Counted from the stretch's first letter, positions 33,219-42,774 are shown. The stretch is DNA of 64,000 nt from Bacteroidetes bacterium UBA7674 (GCA_002483105.1 DLHG01000015.1:186001-250000); one strand, 5' to 3'. Notes: generated from the sequence alone by a model not told the origin. Translations and numbers: made by a program.

Positions 33219-33860
33219 CTACTGTATCTCTATTACCTCCGAGGGTAGCACTGCAAATACCCTGTCGTCTTTCTTGCAATCTATCATGTACAACCCCGTG
33301 AGTTTCCCAAATGCGGGGAGCAATAATGTATTACCACACAGATGATAGCATGGCAGGCGCACACTTTGCCTCGCTTTACCTGAAAGAAAAATTCCGGGAT
33401 GTATATGTCCAACTATATTGATGGCATCGGGCGGCGTTGTCACAGGCATGTGAGAATAAATAAAACCACCCTCCTCAAGTATTTCATTTACAACCACTAT
33501 ATTCAACCCGGCGAAAAGGGCTTCGTCCATAATATCATGGTTCCCCTTTATCAGCGTGAAAGCAATCTTATCAAATTCTTTTATCAGCGTTTCAAAAACA
33601 GCCCACTCGCTATTGAGCTTACTATGGAACAGGTCGCCAAGAAAATAAACCTTTCTCGGTTGTATTTTATCAAATAGATGACGCAGATTCTCATAATCAT
33701 CAGCATGGGCCTTAGTGGGCATATAAATGCCTTCTTTCCTGAAGTGCGTAGCCTTACCCAAATGCACATCTGCGATGATGAGCAATTGTTCATCCTCTTT
33801 ATACACCACCTTTTCAGGCAGCAGTGTAAATACTGAATTATTTAAAGGGAGTTGTATCAC
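33219..33860 (-). CDS. pdeM: Ligase-associated DNA damage response endonuclease PdeM
   Basis: The 213-residue protein is a calcineurin-like metallophosphoesterase of the PdeM type. It shows motif I as DVHLGKATHFRKEG, motif II as GDLFHSKLNSEW, motif III as GNHD and later HIHPG and HLCGN. Relatives are manganese-dependent single-strand DNA endonucleases in the ligase-associated repair cluster. The start is a GTG whose GTGA overlaps the helicase stop by four bases. It is the last of four coupled genes and should act with the helicase, ligase and exonuclease on damaged DNA. Confidence 0.9.
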   Translation of the reverse strand: MIQLPLNNSVFTLLPEKVVYKEDEQLLIIADVHLGKATHFRKEGIYMPTKAHADDYENLRHLFDKIQPRKVYFLGDLFHSKLNSEWAVFETLIKEFDKIAFTLIKGNHDIMDEALFAGLNIVVVNEILEEGGFIYSHMPVTTPPDAINIVGHIHPGIFLSGKARQSVRLPCYHLCGNTLLLPAFGKLTGLYMIDCKKDDRVFAVLPSEVIEIQ

Positions 33861-36286
33861 TTTGTTATCTTACTAATGATTTTTTTAACCTTGTCTTCAA
33901 ATTGCTCATTACTGAGCTTATTTCTTTGCAGGCTTTCAGCATAAATGGGGAAACTGAAAGGGCTTAATCGCTCGAGGTCTTTAATAACAATCGTCTGGCT
34001 CTGCATACGTTTCAATGCATCCATCATCCTTATCTGCTCCATCTGGAATATCATAACCTCGTCGAACGCCTGTCGCAATAATAAGTTATCGGGGTCATAG
34101 TCGGTAAAAACAGAGAAAAACAACTGTGAGGATGCCTGCACATGTCTTGTCTTTATTTGCTTACCCGGATAACCATTAAATATAAGCCCTGCAATACTTG
34201 CAATATCTCGAAACTTTCGCCTGGCCATCTCGGTAATATTCACGCTTCTGTAAATATCTTCGGAGAGATTGTCTGTAGAAAGTAGTCCATTTGCAATGGC
34301 TTGTTCTATTGGTATCTCCTGGTCACTGAGCAACTCAAATCCGTAATCGTTCAGCGATATAGAAAACGTCATCGGTTTTATCTGCGCTATGCGGTAACCG
34401 AATATAGTACCCAGGCCCTCATGCACATTCCGCCCTTCAAACGGATAGATGAATACGTGGTATCCATCCTTGGTTTTTACTTTCTCTATCAGCAATTCAT
34501 TATTGTGCGGCACATGAGAGCGCATTTGCTGCTCATCGAAGAGGGGCATCAGCTTAAGTATCTCCGGATCTTTCATACCCTTGCCATAATAATCATCCAG
34601 CCTGGCACGAATGGACTTTGATAATTGTGACGACAATGGCATCTTACCACCCTGCCATGAAGGAAATACGCCTTTTCCCTTTGTGCTGTTCTTTACCTGC
34701 GCTACCATACCGTTCACGCGAACCAGTTCCAGGTTCTTTCCGGTAAACCAGAACACATCTCCCGGATTCAATCGTGATATGAACCATTCTTCCACCGAAC
34801 CTATCCTTGCGCCACCCATATACTTAATCTGTATCATGGCTTCACTGGCTATAGCGCCTATGCTCAACCTGTGGCGCATAGCTACTGCCCTACTGGTGAC
34901 TTTATATACGCCATCTTCTATTACTACTTTGTGGTATTCTTCATACGCATCAAGCGTACCGCCACCAATGGTTATAAAAGAAAGGCACCAATTGAATTCT
35001 TCCCTCGTAATAGAAGAGAAGCTGAATGTTTTTCTCACTTCTTCAAATATCTCATCAGGCTTAAAGCCGTCTGATACTGCCAGTGTTACTAAATACTGCA
35101 CCAGCACATCAAATGAACGGACATAAGGGATGCGCTGTTCCAGATGATTGTGCTGCACGGCATGTCGCAATGCGGTACCTTCCACTATCTCTAAAGAATG
35201 CGTGGGCAAGAAGTGAATACGGCTCGTAGCGCCTGGCTGGTGGCCGCTACGCCCCGCGCGCTGCATGAAACGAGCGATGCCTTTAGCGGAGCCGATCTGT
35301 ATCACTGTGTCTACCGGGCGGAAATCTACACCCAGGTCAAGGCTGCTGGTGCAGACCACCACTTTCAGCCTGCCATCATGTAAGGCATCTTCCACCCACA
35401 ATCGCAACTCCTCACTCAGCGAACCATGATGCAATGCCATCACTCCCGCCAGATCAGGCTCACGTTCCAGTAAGCGCTGATACCATATTTCACATTGTGA
35501 ACGGGTATTGGTGAATATCAGCGTAGAAGTGCTGTTGTGAATAACGGGCAACACTTCTTCCATCAGCTTAATACCCAAATGCCCTGCCCAAGGGTACTTT
35601 TCTATCACATCAGGCAGCAGCGTTTTTATCTCTATTTTCTTGGTGAGCTTCGCCTTTATCATTTTGCTTTTCAGCGTCTCTGTGCCTAACAGCACCTGCA
35701 TAGCTTCATCCAGGTTGCCTATGGTAGCGGAGATGCCCCATACACGTAACTTGGGATTCAGAGCCCTCAATCTCGATAACGCCAGTTCAGCCAGCACCGC
35801 CCTCTTTGTTCCGAGCAACTCATGCCATTCGTCTATAACAATAAATTCGAGGTTCTTGAAAAAGTCAGCATAACCCTTTTGTGCTAACAGAAGGTGTACA
35901 CTCTCCGGCGTAGTGATGAGCGCATGAGGAACATTCTTTTTTTGCTGCGCTCTTTCTTTGGTGGAAGTATCGCCTGTGCGGAGTGAGATATTATAGTCGA
36001 GACCAAGTTCATCACTCACACGGGTAGTAGCGGAATAAATTTCTTTGGACAAAGCGCGAAGCGGCGTTATCCAGAGGCAGTGCAAACCTTTTGGTCTTTT
36101 CTTTTTAGCAAAGTAGCTTTCAATAATACCAAACCACAAAGCATAAGTCTTACCAAAACCAGTTGGGGCATTCAGCAATCCTGAATATCCCTTACTGAGT
36201 GCATCCCACGATTGTCTTTGAAAATCATGTGCTTCCCAATTGTTCCGTTTGAAGTACTCTTCTGCTATGTTATATTCCTTGCTCAG
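33857..36286 (-). CDS. Ligase-associated DEXH-box DNA helicase
   Basis: Starting from the proposed CTG at 36286 the protein has 809 residues, close to relatives of about 800-830. It is an Lhr-like helicase with Walker A APTGFGKT (about 40-47) and DEWH in VIDEWHELLG. Other landmarks are GISATIGNLDEA, RSQCEIWYQRL, SSLDLGVDF and QRAGRSGHQPG. A winged-helix and Lhr-type C-terminal region follows. No ATG is present in this frame upstream of the Walker motif. The upstream codons still encode family-like sequence (YFKRNNWEAHDFQRQSW). The CTG overlaps the ligase TGA as CTGA. A TTG at 36178 would remove the N-terminal region. Confidence 0.88.
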   Translation of the reverse strand: MSKEYNIAEEYFKRNNWEAHDFQRQSWDALSKGYSGLLNAPTGFGKTYALWFGIIESYFAKKKRPKGLHCLWITPLRALSKEIYSATTRVSDELGLDYNISLRTGDTSTKERAQQKKNVPHALITTPESVHLLLAQKGYADFFKNLEFIVIDEWHELLGTKRAVLAELALSRLRALNPKLRVWGISATIGNLDEAMQVLLGTETLKSKMIKAKLTKKIEIKTLLPDVIEKYPWAGHLGIKLMEEVLPVIHNSTSTLIFTNTRSQCEIWYQRLLEREPDLAGVMALHHGSLSEELRLWVEDALHDGRLKVVVCTSSLDLGVDFRPVDTVIQIGSAKGIARFMQRAGRSGHQPGATSRIHFLPTHSLEIVEGTALRHAVQHNHLEQRIPYVRSFDVLVQYLVTLAVSDGFKPDEIFEEVRKTFSFSSITREEFNWCLSFITIGGGTLDAYEEYHKVVIEDGVYKVTSRAVAMRHRLSIGAIASEAMIQIKYMGGARIGSVEEWFISRLNPGDVFWFTGKNLELVRVNGMVAQVKNSTKGKGVFPSWQGGKMPLSSQLSKSIRARLDDYYGKGMKDPEILKLMPLFDEQQMRSHVPHNNELLIEKVKTKDGYHVFIYPFEGRNVHEGLGTIFGYRIAQIKPMTFSISLNDYGFELLSDQEIPIEQAIANGLLSTDNLSEDIYRSVNITEMARRKFRDIASIAGLIFNGYPGKQIKTRHVQASSQLFFSVFTDYDPDNLLLRQAFDEVMIFQMEQIRMMDALKRMQSQTIVIKDLERLSPFSFPIYAESLQRNKLSNEQFEDKVKKIISKITK

Positions 36287-37884
36287 CCTTGTGCTTTTAA
36301 TATGTTCATCAGGTCTTCCCTGGTATTGGCTTCTTTCACTGCCTTATCTTTTCGCCACCTCAGTATTCTCGGAAAGCGCAAAGCCACTCCCGACTTATGC
36401 CTCGGCGACGGATTGATACCTTCAAAGCCTATCTCGAATACCAATGTCGGCGTTACGCTTCTCACCGGCCCGAATTTATCTAAAGTATGCCTCTTTATCC
36501 AATTATCCACTTCCACCAGTTCCTTATCCGTTAGCCCCGAATAGGCTTTGGCAAAAGGTACCAGTTCCTCGCCGTTCCAGACTGCAAAGGTAAAGTCTGT
36601 ATAGAGATTTGCCCGCCTTCCGTGGCCTCTTTGTGCATAAATTAATACTCCGTCTATCGACAGTGGATCCACTTTCCATTTCCACCAGTCACCACGGCGA
36701 CGGCCAGTTTTATAAACACTATCTTTTCTTTTCAGCATTAACCCTTCGCATCCCACATCACGCGCACGTAATCTTTCCTGCGCCACTTCATCCCAATCAG
36801 TGGCAACCACCAGCGGCGACATCATCAGTGGCAACAGCTCCATTTCGCCCCTTGCATCTGCTACTAATTGCTCCAATAACGCCCTACGCTCCGTCATCGC
36901 CTTTTCCCTTACATCTTGACCTTTGTATTCCAGCAGGTCGTAGCAGATCATTACAAGCGGTGCGTCTTCCAAATGTTTTTTCGATAATTTCTTCCTGCCT
37001 ATCCTTGTCTGCATTACATGGAATGGCATGAGCTGTTCATCTTTCACAGGAATGATCTCTCCGTCTATCACGGTACCATCGGGAATGATGCCGGGCAATA
37101 TCGCGAACTCCACAAACTTCTCCGTCATCAGGTCCTCTCCCCTACTCCAGACAAACAGTTCACCATTACGAATAATGATCTGCCCGCGAATACCATCATA
37201 TTTACGTTCTATCTGCCAGTCGTCTAGGTTACCCAGTTCTGCTACAGGCGTTTCCAAAGCATAGGCCAGGTAAAACGGATATGGCTTTGAAATATCATCT
37301 GCTATACTGACTGTAGTGAGCATATCCAGTAACGAAGTCGTTCCCGCATCCCACGAGCCTGAAAGACGGTGTGCCACAATATTCTCTTCTATATCAAAGG
37401 CCTTCGCAAGCGCCTTTATCACAATTTTTTCAGACACCCCCACACGGAAGCTCCCTGTTATAAGTTTATTAAATACAAACAGCTGCTCCTTGGTCAGGCT
37501 TTGCCACATACCTATAATGTACTCTTTACGCTCTTCGTCAGTCTTTTCCTGCAAAGCGATGAGCGTATGTATCACTTCATGCAGCTTATATTCTTTAACA
37601 TCCGTATTCTCTGGTAGTAATAATGTAATAGTCTCCGCAAGATCACCTACTATATGGTATGACTCTTCCACCAGCCAACCGGGAATACCACTCAGCTCAA
37701 TACACCATTCTCTCAACTCACCCGACTTTACCGTTCTTTTGGGTCGCCTGCCGGTAAGTATAGCTACGCACCAAATCGCATCCTTAGGTTCCGCCGTCTG
37801 GAAGTAGCCCACCAATGCGTTGATCTTTTCATTGGTGGAAGTAGTCTGGTCTATTTGTGTAAATACATCGCTAAACGCCTTCAT
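36283..37884 (-). CDS. ATP-dependent DNA ligase (ligase-associated repair cluster)
   Basis: The 533-residue ATP-dependent DNA ligase seals nicks via a lysyl-AMP intermediate. The adenylation motif is ERKYDGIRGQ with lysine near residue 227. Motifs include VDGEIIP, CEGLMLKRKDS, DWWKWKVDPLSIDG and the OB-fold end GVALRFPRILRWRKDKA. The N-terminal about 200 residues are the helical DNA-binding domain seen in this ligase class. It overlaps the exonuclease gene by 14 bases at its start and the helicase by four at its end, so the four genes are translationally coupled. It belongs with the exonuclease, helicase and PdeM endonuclease, a known bacterial repair set. Confidence 0.95.
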   Translation of the reverse strand: MKAFSDVFTQIDQTTSTNEKINALVGYFQTAEPKDAIWCVAILTGRRPKRTVKSGELREWCIELSGIPGWLVEESYHIVGDLAETITLLLPENTDVKEYKLHEVIHTLIALQEKTDEERKEYIIGMWQSLTKEQLFVFNKLITGSFRVGVSEKIVIKALAKAFDIEENIVAHRLSGSWDAGTTSLLDMLTTVSIADDISKPYPFYLAYALETPVAELGNLDDWQIERKYDGIRGQIIIRNGELFVWSRGEDLMTEKFVEFAILPGIIPDGTVIDGEIIPVKDEQLMPFHVMQTRIGRKKLSKKHLEDAPLVMICYDLLEYKGQDVREKAMTERRALLEQLVADARGEMELLPLMMSPLVVATDWDEVAQERLRARDVGCEGLMLKRKDSVYKTGRRRGDWWKWKVDPLSIDGVLIYAQRGHGRRANLYTDFTFAVWNGEELVPFAKAYSGLTDKELVEVDNWIKRHTLDKFGPVRSVTPTLVFEIGFEGINPSPRHKSGVALRFPRILRWRKDKAVKEANTREDLMNILKAQG

Positions 37885-38908
37885 CTGCGCCTCCTTCCTT
37901 TGGTTCTACGCCGGATTCTTCATCTGCTTGTTCGCCTACGTATAGGGTATCTACTTCAGTAGCATTCAACCCATAATTGTCTTCCAGCCATTTCGCGTAG
38001 ATAGATTTGTAGCCATGTGTTACGTATATATTGGTTGCACCCGTTGCGAGGATTGCTGTATTCAATTGTTCCCAGTCGGCGTGGTCGGACATCACAAATC
38101 CCCTGTCAGCACCTTTCCGCCTGCGCGCACCACGCAGCTGCATCCATCCACTGCAGATACCTAGTTTATACGGACTGAGCTTCCGTATCCACGGCGTTCC
38201 GGCAGATGAAGGAGTAGCAATGATCATCGCTCCTTTTATTTCTTTCCTATCTGTTTCAGTAGTGATACGTTCAGTGGCATTCAGTGGACCTATAGACTCT
38301 TCATAAAGCTTGTTGATATTATCCACCGCGCCATGGGTGTATATCTTACCGATGGAGGTATCGAGTTGTTGCAATACGCGCTGTGCTTTACCCAAAGCGT
38401 AAGCCAGTATCACCGAATTATTCCCTTCAGCAGCATTCTGCCGCCACCAGTTATTAATATCTTCTTTCAAACTTTCAACAGAAGGAAAATTATACACAGG
38501 CAACCCGAACGTACTTTCCGTAATAAAACTATGGCACTTCACAGGTTCAAATGGCGTGGAAATACCATCATCCTGCAGTTTATAGTCGCCACTCACTACC
38601 CATATCTCACCTTTATACTCCAGTCGCACCTGGGCCGAGCCCCATATGTGCCCGGCAGGATGTAAGCTGATGTTCACGCCATTGATGGAAAATGATTCAC
38701 GATATTCTTTGCCTTCTACATTAATATCCTCACCCAATCTGAATCGTAATACTGGCAGCGCATCTCTATGTGCGAGGTAACTGTTCATTCCCCACCGTGC
38801 GTGGTCGGAATGGGCGTGGGTGATGATGGCTTTGTCCACGGGCTTCCAGGGATCTATATAGATGCCTGCCTGCGCGCAATAAATACCATTGTCATCAAAA
38901 GTGATCAT
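37871..38908 (-). CDS. Ligase-associated DNA damage response exonuclease
   Basis: The 345-residue protein is a metallo-beta-lactamase/beta-CASP-type exonuclease. The zinc motif is HAHSDHARWG near residues 30-40. Further ligand motifs are LHPAGHIWGSAQV, VVSGDYK, FITESTFGLPVYN and MSDHADWEQL. A C-terminal acidic tail (EESGVEPKEGGADEGV) extends beyond the fold. Homologues sit with the ATP ligase, the DEXH helicase and PdeM in a DNA damage response cluster. It is the first gene of this operon, and its 3' end overlaps the ligase gene by 14 bases. The promoter is presumably in the short gap to the TspO gene. Confidence 0.92.
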   Translation of the reverse strand: MITFDDNGIYCAQAGIYIDPWKPVDKAIITHAHSDHARWGMNSYLAHRDALPVLRFRLGEDINVEGKEYRESFSINGVNISLHPAGHIWGSAQVRLEYKGEIWVVSGDYKLQDDGISTPFEPVKCHSFITESTFGLPVYNFPSVESLKEDINNWWRQNAAEGNNSVILAYALGKAQRVLQQLDTSIGKIYTHGAVDNINKLYEESIGPLNATERITTETDRKEIKGAMIIATPSSAGTPWIRKLSPYKLGICSGWMQLRGARRRKGADRGFVMSDHADWEQLNTAILATGATNIYVTHGYKSIYAKWLEDNYGLNATEVDTLYVGEQADEESGVEPKEGGADEGV

Positions 38909-38950
38909 CAGTATGTGTGTTAGCCTTTGTGTATTTTATACAGAACACTT

Positions 38951-39511
38951 TTAGGATAGTGTTGGTTCTGTACCTAATAGTTTGTCGGGGTTTTTCAATG
39001 CCTGGTAGTCGGCAATGGAACTGGCAAATAGTGTCCATATGGAAAGCGGAAGGTAATTCAGGGACAGCTTCTTATCATTCTTTGCGGCGAGTATCATGCT
39101 GGCGAGTGCTAATCCGGAATCTACCTTGGTCCAGATGGCCGCTAATACAGGGCTTTTCTTTTTAAAATACACATATCCGAATGTGAAATAAACTACCCAG
39201 ATAGCAGCCTGCAGGTACACGAGTTGTTTCTTGTTTTCCAACTTATCCTTTTTCAAGATAAGCCGAAGTGCGTTGATGAGGAAAAAATTATTGAATGTCC
39301 ATGCCGGACCGAATAGCCATGATGGCGGTGCCCAGGGAGCTTGCTTCAGGTCTTCAGTGTATAATTTACGCTGCTTTTTCTTCGACATAATAGCGGAAAG
39401 CCCGCCGAGGAACGACACCCCTACCGTTATCAATCCTATCTGCCACCAGTTCAGCTTGCTTGAAACCTGCTGTACTTTATTGTCTATCCTTTCTAACCGG
39501 TTCGTACTCAT
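38951..39511 (-). CDS. TspO/MBR family membrane protein
   Basis: The 186-residue protein has five hydrophobic segments and the TspO signature APWAPPSWLFGPAWTFNN (about 78-95). The family binds porphyrins or sterol-like ligands and is linked to tetrapyrrole and oxidative stress responses. The C-terminal segments include LPLSIWTLFASSIADYQAL, which fits the tryptophan-rich transmembrane helix 5. An N-terminal cytosolic helix of about 20 residues (RLERIDNKVQQVSSK) is longer than in minimal TspO proteins. It lies 42 bases upstream of the exonuclease gene on the same strand, but function suggests a separate unit. Confidence 0.85.
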   Translation of the reverse strand: MSTNRLERIDNKVQQVSSKLNWWQIGLITVGVSFLGGLSAIMSKKKQRKLYTEDLKQAPWAPPSWLFGPAWTFNNFFLINALRLILKKDKLENKKQLVYLQAAIWVVYFTFGYVYFKKKSPVLAAIWTKVDSGLALASMILAAKNDKKLSLNYLPLSIWTLFASSIADYQALKNPDKLLGTEPTLS

Positions 39512-39668
39512 AACCTATCTGTTTTACAGCTTAGACAGGTTAAAAATTGTACCAGCATAAGAATATGCCGGTGTTTAAACTAAAGCCAATATAAACATCC
39601 TGCATCGCAGAATGATACACTATCATCATAAACGGATTTCCGGCGGAAATATTATTTGGCCCACAACA

Positions 39669-39695
39669 AAAATGGCTGCGAAACGCAGCCATTTT
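39669..39695 (-). terminator. Terminator of the RhlE-like helicase gene
   Basis: Twelve-base stem AAAATGGCTGCG / CGCAGCCATTTT with loop AAA. Reading leftward it ends in TTTTTGTTG. Confidence 0.75.
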
Positions 39696-39708
39696 ATTGA
39701 GAATATAT

Positions 39709-41004
39709 TTAGAAAGTCTTTCTTTTATTCTGATGGCCGCGCCATTTGCTGCCGCCACCATTGCCTGTGCCGGGCTTACGTTTCGGTGGAGTTTGACCCG
39801 TTACCGCATCAGGACGAAGAACTACGTCTTTGTTCTTAGGCAACCTGATCTGCACCATACCCGAGAAGCTTGCAGGGAAAGGGTGGTTCTCTACTACAGG
39901 TATCTGTATATTGATCAGCTTTTGCACTGCTTTCAATTCATCTTTTTCTTCGGCATCTATAAACGACATTGCTATTCCGCTTGCACCCGCACGCGCTGTA
40001 CGGCCTATACGGTGTACATACGTTTCAGGAACGTCCGGCATTTCATAGTTGATAACGTGAGATATCAGGTCCACATCAATACCACGTGCTGCGATATCCG
40101 TAGCTACGAGTACAGGTGTATGTCCGCTCTTGAAATTATTCAATGCGCGTTGCCTTGCGTTCTGAGACTTATTACCATGAATTGCTTCTGCAGTAATACC
40201 ATCTTTTATCAGGTCTTTCACCACTTTATCTGCACCATGTTTGGTACGGGTAAAGACCAATGCACTTCTTACATCATTACCTTTCAATATGTAGGTAAGT
40301 AGTTTTTTCTTGTCTTTCTTATCTACGAAGTATATCGACTGGTCTATCTTCTCTACGGTAGATGATACAGGGGTTACTTCTACTTTCTCAGGGTGTATTA
40401 ACAGGGTATTAGCCAGCTTCTGTATTTCCGGGGGCATAGTAGCCGAGAAGAACAATGTCTGCTTCTTAGCAGGGAGTTTTGTTACCACTTTCTTTACATC
40501 GTGTATAAAGCCCATATCCAGCATACGGTCAGCTTCATCCAGTACAAAGAAGTTGATATTGTTCAGGTGTACGTGTTTCTGGCTGATAAGGTCCAGCAAC
40601 CTGCCCGGTGTAGCAATAAGGATATCGATACCCCCTTTCAGTGCGTGTACCTGTGCGCCTTGTGGTACGCCACCAAATATTACGGTGGTTTTTAGCTTCA
40701 GGTTCTTACCATAGGCAGCAAAACTCTCATTTATCTGGATCGCCAGCTCACGAGTAGGGGTGAGCACCAGGCATTTTATTAGTTTGTGATGGCCCCTTTC
40801 TTCAGGCAGCTGACTCATTAATTGTAATATCGGTATAGCAAATGATGCTGTCTTACCGGTACCTGTCTGGGCACAGCCCAGCAGGTCTTTGCCTTTAAGA
40901 GCGATAGGTATCGCTTCTTGTTGTATAGGCGTGGGAGTGGTATAACCTTCCTCTTCCAGCGCTTCCAATATGGGCGCAATGAGGTTTAAATCTTTAAATG
41001 TCAT
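39709..41004 (-). CDS. DEAD-box RNA helicase (RhlE-like)
   Basis: The 431-residue ATP-dependent RNA helicase has an intact motif set: Q-motif TPTPIQQEAIP (25-35), Walker A AQTGTGKT (45-52), PTRELAIQ, VATPGR-like IATPGR, DEAD in FVLDEADRMLDMGF and SAT in FFSATMP. The second domain has VLVATDIAARGID and HRIGRTARAG. A short basic, glycine- and lysine-rich C-terminal tail (KRKPGTGNGGGSKWRG) is typical of RhlE-type proteins that bind RNA. It likely works in ribosome assembly and mRNA remodelling, with cold induction possible. It is monocistronic with its own -7 element and terminator. Confidence 0.95.
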   Translation of the reverse strand: MTFKDLNLIAPILEALEEEGYTTPTPIQQEAIPIALKGKDLLGCAQTGTGKTASFAIPILQLMSQLPEERGHHKLIKCLVLTPTRELAIQINESFAAYGKNLKLKTTVIFGGVPQGAQVHALKGGIDILIATPGRLLDLISQKHVHLNNINFFVLDEADRMLDMGFIHDVKKVVTKLPAKKQTLFFSATMPPEIQKLANTLLIHPEKVEVTPVSSTVEKIDQSIYFVDKKDKKKLLTYILKGNDVRSALVFTRTKHGADKVVKDLIKDGITAEAIHGNKSQNARQRALNNFKSGHTPVLVATDIAARGIDVDLISHVINYEMPDVPETYVHRIGRTARAGASGIAMSFIDAEEKDELKAVQKLINIQIPVVENHPFPASFSGMVQIRLPKNKDVVLRPDAVTGQTPPKRKPGTGNGGGSKWRGHQNKRKTF

Positions 41005-41073
41005 TGATAAATTATAAAATAAATAAAAAACTAAAAGGCGGGAACTCAGTAGTTACTCAACTTGTTAGATATG

Positions 41074-41081
41074 CAAAGATA
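41074..41081 (-). promoter_or_regulatory. Candidate -7 element TATCTTTG (RhlE-like gene)
   Basis: Exact TAnnTTTG match on the minus strand, 70 bases before the ATG at 41004. It implies an A/T-rich leader of about 60 nt. Confidence 0.5.
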
Positions 41082-41127
41082 CGACTAATATATTTAATAG
41101 GTTTAACGTGTGCTTATAGGGCAATAG

Positions 41128-42054
41128 CTAAAAATATATCATCGCAATACTGCCACAAACGCCCTTTACCAGCATTAATCCATCTATTATGGCCAGGTAG
41201 TAGGTAATTGCCCTGCGGCGCTGGAGGGAATAGGCGACAATAATGAGGAGAACAAAGGGAATTGTATTTAATAGTATCTTAAATAAGTGAAACTGATTAA
41301 CGGTCGCATAGAGTAAAAAAGAACCCAATCCAATAGCTGAAAGTGGTATGATAATATAGAATATCGTCTTACGCAGGCCCGTTTTTACAACAAAGGTCTT
41401 TAGTTGCTGATTAGCATCTGTTGCGTAGTCCTTTATGTCGAAAAGGATACACAAAACACTTACGAACATAAAGTTCTTGATGAAAAGCAACACATTTTTG
41501 AACTCGGGTACAAAATCAACGCCATGCTCAATAGAATAAAACACCACAGGGAATACTGTAACAAAACCTGCCCAGGTAAAACCAATCACAAAGGGCTTCA
41601 GCCAACCTATCTTCCTTAAATTAATACCACCCCAATGCCTGGTGTTAATACCATAATACATAACAGCAACAGCAGGAAACGGGAAGATCAGGAACCAATT
41701 GATGAGTGGTGTCTGCCACAACCGTTCCCATATACCATTCAGAAACAACACCGAGCTAACAATAATGAGCACAGCAAGTATTATCTGTCGTTGTTTTATT
41801 CTTTCCCGGTTACGGATATACCATGCTTCGCGGGTATTAGTTACGTCTCTGCCCGTGGGCTCACCTACATAGGCAACTGTATAATAAAACACAGAAGACA
41901 TGAACACGAGGAAATAATATAAAATACTGTTCAGCGGAAACTCTTGTTGCAGGCTGGCTTCAATTGATAAGCCTACGGCACAGATACCATAGAAGTAGTT
42001 ACCAAAGAAAATGGTCTTAATAAGGCTGTTTCTATTTTGCGTCGGACTAACCAC
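41128..42054 (-). CDS. UbiA-like prenyltransferase family membrane protein
   Basis: The 308-residue protein has eight or nine hydrophobic helices (about 12-30, 38-60, 92-110, 118-138, 155-175, 190-212, 235-255, 258-280). The loop FDIKDYATDANQQLKTFV has aspartates spaced DxxDxxxD, as in the second metal-binding motif of UbiA prenyltransferases. The first aspartate-rich motif is degenerate here (GRDVTNTREAWY), so activity is uncertain. If active it would attach a polyprenyl chain to an aromatic or other acceptor at the membrane. The start codon is GTG. It follows the LolA-like gene on the same strand by 15 bases, so it may belong to that unit. Confidence 0.6.
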   Translation of the reverse strand: MVSPTQNRNSLIKTIFFGNYFYGICAVGLSIEASLQQEFPLNSILYYFLVFMSSVFYYTVAYVGEPTGRDVTNTREAWYIRNRERIKQRQIILAVLIIVSSVLFLNGIWERLWQTPLINWFLIFPFPAVAVMYYGINTRHWGGINLRKIGWLKPFVIGFTWAGFVTVFPVVFYSIEHGVDFVPEFKNVLLFIKNFMFVSVLCILFDIKDYATDANQQLKTFVVKTGLRKTIFYIIIPLSAIGLGSFLLYATVNQFHLFKILLNTIPFVLLIIVAYSLQRRRAITYYLAIIDGLMLVKGVCGSIAMIYF

Positions 42055-42069
42055 TATACCGATACTGTT

Positions 42070-42774
42070 CTATTTAGATGGTTTCTTAAAGACATTATCC
42101 GATAAGCCTGTATTGATATCGTACTTCAGGTAAGTCAGCTGTATAGTGCCTTTACGGGGTTTACCGTCCTTGGGTTTCTGCTTTACTTCCATAGGATCAT
42201 TATAATCCATCGCAACTCCCTGTGGCAGCTTATATTCCTTCACGTCCATAGAGACCAATACTTTAGTAGGCAGCCCATATGCACTATACGCTCCGTACTC
42301 CAGGTTCATTAGTATCATCCCCTGATCTTTGGTCGTTGTTTCTGTTTTTAAGACCGTGAGGGCACCCTCGTCTATCCAAAGCTTGGCTAATACTATATTG
42401 CTTTCGCCATCAGGTATCACTTTTATGATGCGCGTCCTTTTACCACTTATAGTTTCAGAACCTGCATCCAGGGCAGTAACAGTACCCGTTGGCATCAGGT
42501 TACTAAGCGTCATGTTTATGTTCTTTTTCGGAAGTACCGACAGGCCACCATTGCGTTCCAGCCGCATCTTATCCGGCGCCTTGTAGAAGAGCTTACCTTT
42601 TACCTCAGGGATGCGCATGTAATTCACATCAATTTTAATCTTCACATCCGCAGTGTAGTCCTTTACTTTCATCACTTTATCACGCAGGGCATAGTATAGC
42701 TTGTCGGCTTCCATTGATTTCGCACCAACAGCAACTATCATCATCATCAACAACACCATTATCTTCTTCATCAT
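42070..42774 (-). CDS. LolA-like outer-membrane lipoprotein-sorting family protein
   Basis: The 234-residue protein has a signal peptide (MMKKIMVLLMMMIVAVGA) and a LolA/LolB-like half-barrel: DYTADVKIKIDVNYMRIPEVKGKLFYKAPDKMRLE (positions about 35-75), followed by RIIKVIPDGES and KLWIDEGALTVLKTETTTKD. Such proteins shuttle lipids or lipoproteins across the periplasm. Its start overlaps the stop of an ABC permease gene by four bases, so an ABC ATPase, a permease and this carrier form one operon. That fits an exporter that hands a hydrophobic cargo to a periplasmic carrier; this is inference from context. Confidence 0.75.
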   Translation of the reverse strand: MMKKIMVLLMMMIVAVGAKSMEADKLYYALRDKVMKVKDYTADVKIKIDVNYMRIPEVKGKLFYKAPDKMRLERNGGLSVLPKKNINMTLSNLMPTGTVTALDAGSETISGKRTRIIKVIPDGESNIVLAKLWIDEGALTVLKTETTTKDQGMILMNLEYGAYSAYGLPTKVLVSMDVKEYKLPQGVAMDYNDPMEVKQKPKDGKPRKGTIQLTYLKYDINTGLSDNVFKKPSK

